Of a DNA stretch of 10,901 nucleotides, positions 7,189 through 10,901 are shown in pieces. Every line of letters starts with the position of its first letter. Position 1 is the stretch's first letter. The notes below the pieces were generated by a model. It did no database searches. It saw only the letters and a list, made by a program, of their open reading frames with translations, and was not told the origin of the DNA. The stretch is taken from contig CACZHN010000066.1 of the NCBI GenBank assembly GCA_902780985.1, positions 1-10,901 of the forward strand, read 5' to 3'. The translations under genes and the position numbers were made by a program. This stretch comes from an uncultured Lachnospiraceae bacterium (GTDB lineage Bacteria > Bacillota_A > Clostridia > Lachnospirales > Lachnospiraceae).

Positions 7189-8241
7189 ATGACACAAGGT
7201 GAGTACTATTGTTACAAAAAGCAAAGGAGACGAAAATCTAAGAGAAAAAAACAAAGAGCGAGATTAATAAGAAAGCTCGCATTATCCATGACAGTTACAC
7301 TGTTCATGCTGGGGTTTGTGATAACCGTTCTGGTTAAGGATATAAAAGCAGATCATGAGCCTCAGGAAACCGAGATTGAGACAGAACAATCCACGTATCA
7401 ATCCGAAAACAAAGACGACAAAGAATATGAGACAATTGAAAAGCAGCCTGAAATCGATTACAGACAGGGCGTATCCGCTATTTATAAAAATGCGGGAGAC
7501 CCTACGGATCCTGAAGTATATCCGGTCAGCAGCGGACTTGATATACCCGATTATATGGACAGCTCGGAAAGAGCCCGTATGATAATCGAAACCTATGCCG
7601 AAGAACACGGTATAGATATCAGTGAATATCCTCAGGTTGTTTTCGAGACTTTCGGATATGATCACAATCACGAACTTGAGAACTATTGTTGTAAATACCC
7701 TGAACTTCTGGGAACAGGCGATCCGCAGCCTCTTTACGAATATGAGAACTGTGATGAAGTGCCTCTCCTGATTCAGTGGGATCCACGATGGGGCTATCTC
7801 TCATACGGAGGAAATACCGTCGGCTTTGCAGGATGCGGTCCGACAAGCCTCAGTATGGTAGCATTATATTTAACACACAATCCTGAATATACCCCTTACT
7901 ACATGTGTGAATTTGCTATTGAACACGGGTATAGGATTGACGGGCAGGGAACAGATTCCCGCCTGATGACCGAAGGCGCCGCTATGCTGGGCATAGACGG
8001 AAGACAGTTCATGCTTGACGAGAATGCTATTGCTAACGAACTGCAGCAAGGTCATCCTTTCATCTTCTCAATGTCAACCGGTGACTTTACAGCACACGGA
8101 CACTACATAGTTGTCACCGGTTACGAAGATGGCTATATAACGGTAAATGACCCGAACAGCCACTACCGTTCGAGTCAAAAATGGAAATTTACCGATATTC
8201 AAAATCAGATTTCAAATCTTTGGGTCTTCTACCCGAATTAG
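7189..8241 (+). CDS. Membrane-anchored C39-like cysteine peptidase (350 aa)
   Basis: This is a probable extracytoplasmic papain-fold peptidase of the peptidase C39_2 type (compare B. subtilis YvpB). The start ATG is fixed by GGAGAG 5 bases upstream. Residues 1-29 are strongly basic (KKQRRRKSKRKKQRARLIRK), followed by one membrane helix at about 30-49, so the rest should face outside. An acidic, low-complexity spacer (about 53-92) and a region of unknown role (about 93-190) precede the catalytic domain. The expected catalytic set is present: Gln196 (LIQWDPRWG), Cys216 in AGCGPTSLSMVAL, His305 in HGHYIVVTGYEDG and Asp321 in VNDPN. Extra cysteines occur at 167, 168, 188 and 240. The substrate is unknown; cell-wall or peptide cleavage is possible. 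There is no ABC transporter beside it, so it is not a bacteriocin-exporter C39 domain. It is transcribed away from purC and converges on the metal ATPase with a 21-base gap and no clear terminator. Confidence 0.88.
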   Translation: MTQGEYYCYKKQRRRKSKRKKQRARLIRKLALSMTVTLFMLGFVITVLVKDIKADHEPQETEIETEQSTYQSENKDDKEYETIEKQPEIDYRQGVSAIYKNAGDPTDPEVYPVSSGLDIPDYMDSSERARMIIETYAEEHGIDISEYPQVVFETFGYDHNHELENYCCKYPELLGTGDPQPLYEYENCDEVPLLIQWDPRWGYLSYGGNTVGFAGCGPTSLSMVALYLTHNPEYTPYYMCEFAIEHGYRIDGQGTDSRLMTEGAAMLGIDGRQFMLDENAIANELQQGHPFIFSMSTGDFTAHGHYIVVTGYEDGYITVNDPNSHYRSSQKWKFTDIQNQISNLWVFYPN

Positions 8242-8262
8242 TCCTTTGGACTGATCACTGGG

Positions 8263-9846
8263 TCAGCGGATCCTGAGACATCTGGTAGCGTTAATGACTG
8301 CGATCACCATCACACCCACATCCGCAAATATGGCAACCCACATGTTTGCAAACCCTAATGCTCCAAGCAACAGACATAACACTTTTACGGCGATCGCAAA
8401 TACTATATTCTGTCTAACGATCCTGAGGGTTTTCCTGGAAATCTTCATAGCCAGGGAAATCTTCGCAGGGTCGTCATCCATTAACACAACATCTGCCGCT
8501 TCAATCGCAGCATCGGAACCCATGGCTCCCATAGCTATGCCTATATCCGCTCTTGCGAGAACCGGCGCATCATTTATACCATCGCCGACAAATGCAAGTC
8601 TCCCCCTTGCTTTGTCGGTGTTTTTTTCATTTCCACCTAATTCAGCCAGAAGAAGTTCTACTTCGGAAACCTTATCTCCCGGAAGCAGTTCTGCCTTAAA
8701 TGCGCTGACACCCACTTCCTCGGATACCGTCTCGGCTGCTCTCCTGCTGTCGCCGGTAAGCATTACCGTCTTGATTCCCTGATCAGCCAGACTTTCCATA
8801 GCCATTCTCGAATTCGGCTTAACCACATCGGATATGACTATGCATCCGGCGTAGATGCCATCAACCGCAATATAGCAGCTGGTTCCTTCGTCGTGAATAT
8901 CCTCAACGGTTACACCGGATCTGTCCATAAGCCTCAGATTTCCGGCAAGGATCTTGACCGGATTATCACCATCCATTACAGTTGCCTGAATGCCGTGGCC
9001 TGCTATCTCTTCAATGTTCTCTATATTTCTTTCATCGGGTTCAGCCCCGCATCTTTCCTTGTAAGCCTTACAAATGCTGAGGGCTATAGGATGGCTTGAT
9101 GCCGACTCGGCCGCTGCCGCATAACGGAGAAGCTTCTGCTCCGCATCACCCTTTTCGCTCTGCTCATACATTTCCGATACGTATAATCCCGTAACTTCGA
9201 AAACGCCCTTTGTAAGTGTACCTGTCTTATCAAATACAATGGTCTTTGTATCCGACAGGATCTCCAGATAATTCGAACCCTTTACCAGTATTCCGTTCTT
9301 CGATGCACAGCCTATGCCGCCGAAGAAGCTGAGAGGTACCGATATTACGACCGCACACGGACAGCTGATTACGAGAAATGTAAGGGCTCTCATGATCCAG
9401 CTTACCCAGCCTGTATCCTTACCCATGATCATCAGGATCACCGGCGGAATGACTGCCAGCGCAAGGGCACTGTAGCATACGATCGGGGTATAATATTTCG
9501 CGAATTTAGATATAAAGTTCTCGGCACGAGCCTTCTTGAGACTGGAATTCTCAACCAGATCCAGTATCTTTGAAACCGTAGACTCGCCGAATTCCTTTGT
9601 AGTTCTTATCTTAAGTCTTCCCGAAAGGCTGATGCATCCGGAGATTATATCCTCTCCTTCATGTACCGATCTCGGAACAGACTCACCCGTAAGGGCACTT
9701 GTATCAAGAGATGAGGTTCCTTCTACGACCACTCCGTCGATCGGAACTTTCTCTCCCGGATTAACCACGATGATGCTTCCGATTTCCACATCATCCGGAT
9801 CTTCTTCCGTTACACTGCCGTCTTCATGTTCCAGATTGGCAACGTC
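8263..9846 (-). CDS. Zn/Cd/Pb-type P1B ATPase, N-terminal part missing at junction
   Basis: This is a heavy-metal efflux pump of the ZntA/CadA type in the cytoplasmic membrane. Numbering from a GTG at 9787-9789, it shows TGES (34-37), the metal-binding CPC in the membrane (143-145), the phosphorylated Asp in DKTGT (187-191), the SHP loop (His233), TGD (345-347) and GDGINDAP (402-409). The final helices carry Lys469 and Asp490, matching the conserved Lys/Asp pair of Zn/Cd pumps. Coding similarity continues upstream of that GTG through DVANLEHEDG to about 9846, with no ATG, no ribosome site and an in-frame stop at 9910-9912. Full-length relatives have about 620-700 residues or more, so the first membrane helices and any metal-binding domain are absent. 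The break coincides with the change to Bacteroidota-like sequence, so the gene is probably intact in its true genome and cut by an assembly join. Copper transport is unlikely, since Cu pumps lack this C-terminal Lys/Asp pair. Confidence 0.92.
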   Translation of the reverse strand, partial: DVANLEHEDGSVTEEDPDDVEIGSIIVVNPGEKVPIDGVVVEGTSSLDTSALTGESVPRSVHEGEDIISGCISLSGRLKIRTTKEFGESTVSKILDLVENSSLKKARAENFISKFAKYYTPIVCYSALALAVIPPVILMIMGKDTGWVSWIMRALTFLVISCPCAVVISVPLSFFGGIGCASKNGILVKGSNYLEILSDTKTIVFDKTGTLTKGVFEVTGLYVSEMYEQSEKGDAEQKLLRYAAAAESASSHPIALSICKAYKERCGAEPDERNIENIEEIAGHGIQATVMDGDNPVKILAGNLRLMDRSGVTVEDIHDEGTSCYIAVDGIYAGCIVISDVVKPNSRMAMESLADQGIKTVMLTGDSRRAAETVSEEVGVSAFKAELLPGDKVSEVELLLAELGGNEKNTDKARGRLAFVGDGINDAPVLARADIGIAMGAMGSDAAIEAADVVLMDDDPAKISLAMKISRKTLRIVRQNIVFAIAVKVLCLLLGALGFANMWVAIFADVGVMVIAVINATRCLRIR

Positions 9847-9901
9847 AGAAACGGCGGTAATTTGCCCCTTTTCCCTTTCCGTACAGATAACTGGTAAACA
9901 T
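9847..9901. other. Junction between clostridial and Bacteroidota-like sequence
   Basis: Similarity to P-type ATPases on the minus strand fades upstream of DVANLE. The next residues (KGQITAV) do not fit the usual RKSI-x-x-LMDIRP pattern and are about four residues short. From 9902 onward the plus strand encodes Bacteroidota-type proteins. No insertion sequence, integrase or attachment-site repeat is visible here. The exact breakpoint cannot be fixed by eye. Confidence 0.7.
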
Positions 9902-10438
9902 ATGACACATCATCCATTAGAACAATTCCATTACTGCCCGAAGTGTGGCAGCAGCGACTTTGAGATTCATAACGCCTTAAGCAGGCATTGCAGTAACTGT
10001 GGTTTTACCTATTACCAGAACCCCAGAGCCTCAACGGCCGCTTTTATCATCAACGGTAAGGGCGAATTATTAGTCGCTCGTCGAGCCAAGGAACCCGCCC
10101 AGGGCACGCTGGACCTGCCAGGCGGCTTTGTCGATAACGAGGAGAATGCCGAGCAGGGAATGGTCCGTGAGATTTTTGAAGAGACAGGCCTCCGCATCAG
10201 TCCTGACAGTGTGGAGTATCTCTTTTCCTTCCCCAACGTCTATCGCTACTCAGGAATGGACATTCACACGCTCGACCTGTTCTTCCTCTGCCATATTGAA
10301 GAAGAGGACGTTGCAGTAAAAGCTGATGATGATGCAGAAGGACTGGCTTGGGTGCCATTACGAGAGGTGTATGTAGAACGCTTCGGACTGCGTTCCATTC
10401 GCCAAGCGGTACACCGGTTCTTAGTCGAAAAACGTTAA
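9902..10438 (+). CDS. Nudix hydrolase with N-terminal zinc ribbon (178 aa)
   Basis: This enzyme probably cleaves a nucleoside diphosphate linked to another group; its substrate cannot be told from sequence. A zinc ribbon comes first (CPKC at 12-15 and CSNC at 30-33). The Nudix box follows in full at 75-97: Gly75, Glu81, then REIFEETGL with Arg89, Glu90, Glu93, Glu94 and Gly96. The domain begins around residue 43 and ends with a helical segment. The layout resembles NADH pyrophosphatase NudC, but the NudC-specific SQPWPFP motif is absent. I chose the ATG at 9902: its protein opens MTHHPLEQFHYCPKCG, as expected for this family, while the frame upstream is only the antisense of the ATPase gene. 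No Shine-Dalgarno is seen (AACTGGTAAACAT precedes it), which is typical of Bacteroidota. It lies just upstream of topA in the same direction. Confidence 0.9.
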   Translation: MTHHPLEQFHYCPKCGSSDFEIHNALSRHCSNCGFTYYQNPRASTAAFIINGKGELLVARRAKEPAQGTLDLPGGFVDNEENAEQGMVREIFEETGLRISPDSVEYLFSFPNVYRYSGMDIHTLDLFFLCHIEEEDVAVKADDDAEGLAWVPLREVYVERFGLRSIRQAVHRFLVEKR

Positions 10439-10487
10439 TAAAACAAAAATTCCTCTATATATATAAGGTGGGAGCAACTTTTTTGTT

Positions 10488-10495
10488 TACTTTTG
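10488..10495 (+). promoter_or_regulatory. Bacteroidota-type -7 promoter element for topA
   Basis: TACTTTTG fits the TAnnTTTG -7 element of Bacteroidota sigma-ABfr promoters. A matching TTTG about 20 bases upstream is not evident. The leader to the topA ATG would be about 25 bases, A-rich and without a Shine-Dalgarno. Confidence 0.55.
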
Positions 10496-10525
10496 CAGCC
10501 CGAAAGAAATAAAACGAAGCAAAAT

Positions 10526-10901
10526 ATGCAAAAAAACTTAGTGATTGTAGAGTCTCCTGCCAAAGCAAAGACGATTGAGAAGTTTCTCGGAAAAGACTTC
10601 AAGGTGATGTCGAGCTATGGGCATATCCGTGACTTGAAAAAGAAAGAACTGAGTATCGACGACAAGACGCTCGAACCAGAATATGAGATTCCTGCCGAGA
10701 AGGCAAAGTTAGTTGCAGACCTCAAGTCGAAGGCAGAGAAAGCCGAGAAGGTTTGGTTGGCATCCGATGAAGACCGTGAGGGAGAAGCTATCTCATGGCA
10801 TCTTTGTGAGGTGCTTGGACTTGATGAAGACAAGACCAACCGTATTGTCTTCCATGAAATTACAAAACCTGCTATTTTAGAGGCTATTGAGCATCCACGC
10901 C
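10526..10901 (+). CDS. topA: DNA topoisomerase I, N-terminal part (runs off window)
   Basis: TopA is a type IA topoisomerase that relaxes negative supercoils by cutting one DNA strand. The 125 residues in the window form the start of the Toprim domain. Present are LVIVESPAKAKTIEKFLG (the catalytic Glu is residue 9), the SSYGHIRDL motif, and the metal-binding DxDxE in ASDEDREGEAISWHL (Asp81, Asp83, Glu85), followed by RIVFHEITKPAI. The sequence is of Bacteroidota/Prevotella type as far as I can recall (KKKELSIDDKTLEPEYEIP). The start ATG is the only sensible one; it has no Shine-Dalgarno (GAAGCAAAAT precedes it). The cleavage-domain tyrosine and C-terminal zinc fingers lie beyond the window. 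Confidence 0.96.
   Translation, partial: MQKNLVIVESPAKAKTIEKFLGKDFKVMSSYGHIRDLKKKELSIDDKTLEPEYEIPAEKAKLVADLKSKAEKAEKVWLASDEDREGEAISWHLCEVLGLDEDKTNRIVFHEITKPAILEAIEHPR

Noticed and set aside
8242..8268. Possible terminator between the convergent peptidase and ATPase genes
   Set aside because: Only a 4-bp stem (CTGA/TCAG) with no T tract could be found.
9787..9789. GTG as a real start of the metal ATPase
   Set aside because: It lies in the middle of the conserved actuator domain, has no ribosome site, and coding similarity continues upstream. It is only the first start-like codon in a truncated gene.
9536..9901. Plus-strand open frame running 122 codons upstream of, and in frame with, the Nudix gene
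   Set aside because: This part is the antisense of the P-type ATPase coding sequence and crosses the junction. The Nudix family begins at the ATG at 9902.
10453..10470. AT-rich repeat after the Nudix gene as a terminator
   Set aside because: The TATATATA run does not form a stem with matching GC arms; the possible pairing breaks after 3 bp.

Overview
The window appears to join two genomes. From about 1 to 9,846 it looks like a Gram-positive gut or rumen clostridium, most likely of the Lachnospiraceae. Its genes have strong Shine-Dalgarno sites (GGGAG, GAGGG, GGAGAG), sigma-A-type promoters and hairpin terminators, and the proteins resemble those of that group as far as I recall. From about 9,900 to the end it looks like Bacteroidota, probably Prevotella or Segatella. 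The two gene starts there have no Shine-Dalgarno, the topA start is preceded by a TAnnTTTG-type promoter element, and the TopA and Nudix sequences are of Bacteroidota type. The change falls inside the 5' part of a metal-transporting ATPase gene, which loses its N-terminal portion. A metagenome assembly join is the simplest explanation; recent transfer is the alternative.

Layout of the clostridial part. Positions 2-133 (+) hold the last codons of a gene that may be purE. A near-perfect 20-bp hairpin (155-215) separates it from the convergent 274-5523 (-), a giant 1,749-residue DUF4132 protein made of a long alpha-helical, HEAT-like region followed by a highly conserved C-terminal third. Forty bases upstream on the same strand lies a 144-residue protein (5564-5998, -) that I read as a possible beta-grasp (ubiquitin/MoaD-like) fold. 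A second hairpin terminator (6023-6045) separates this pair from purC (6059-6943, -), the SAICAR synthetase of purine synthesis. PurC has a clear promoter at 6987-7015.

A 245-bp divergent control region separates purC from 7189-8241 (+), a membrane-anchored C39-like cysteine peptidase. This is followed, convergently and after only 21 bp, by the Zn/Cd/Pb-type P1B ATPase (8263 to about 9846, -), which is 5'-truncated by the junction.

The Bacteroidota part holds a complete zinc-ribbon Nudix hydrolase (9902-10438, +) and the first 125 codons of topA (10526 to the end, +).

The most unusual unit is the two-gene cassette of a small beta-grasp-like protein and the giant DUF4132 protein, with a hairpin terminator on each side and purine genes as neighbours. 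Its function is unknown. DUF4132 proteins such as E. coli YehI/MolR are known near MoxR AAA+ ATPase and vWA genes, but none of those partners is in this window. I saw no tRNA, rRNA, CRISPR array, insertion sequence or phage gene.
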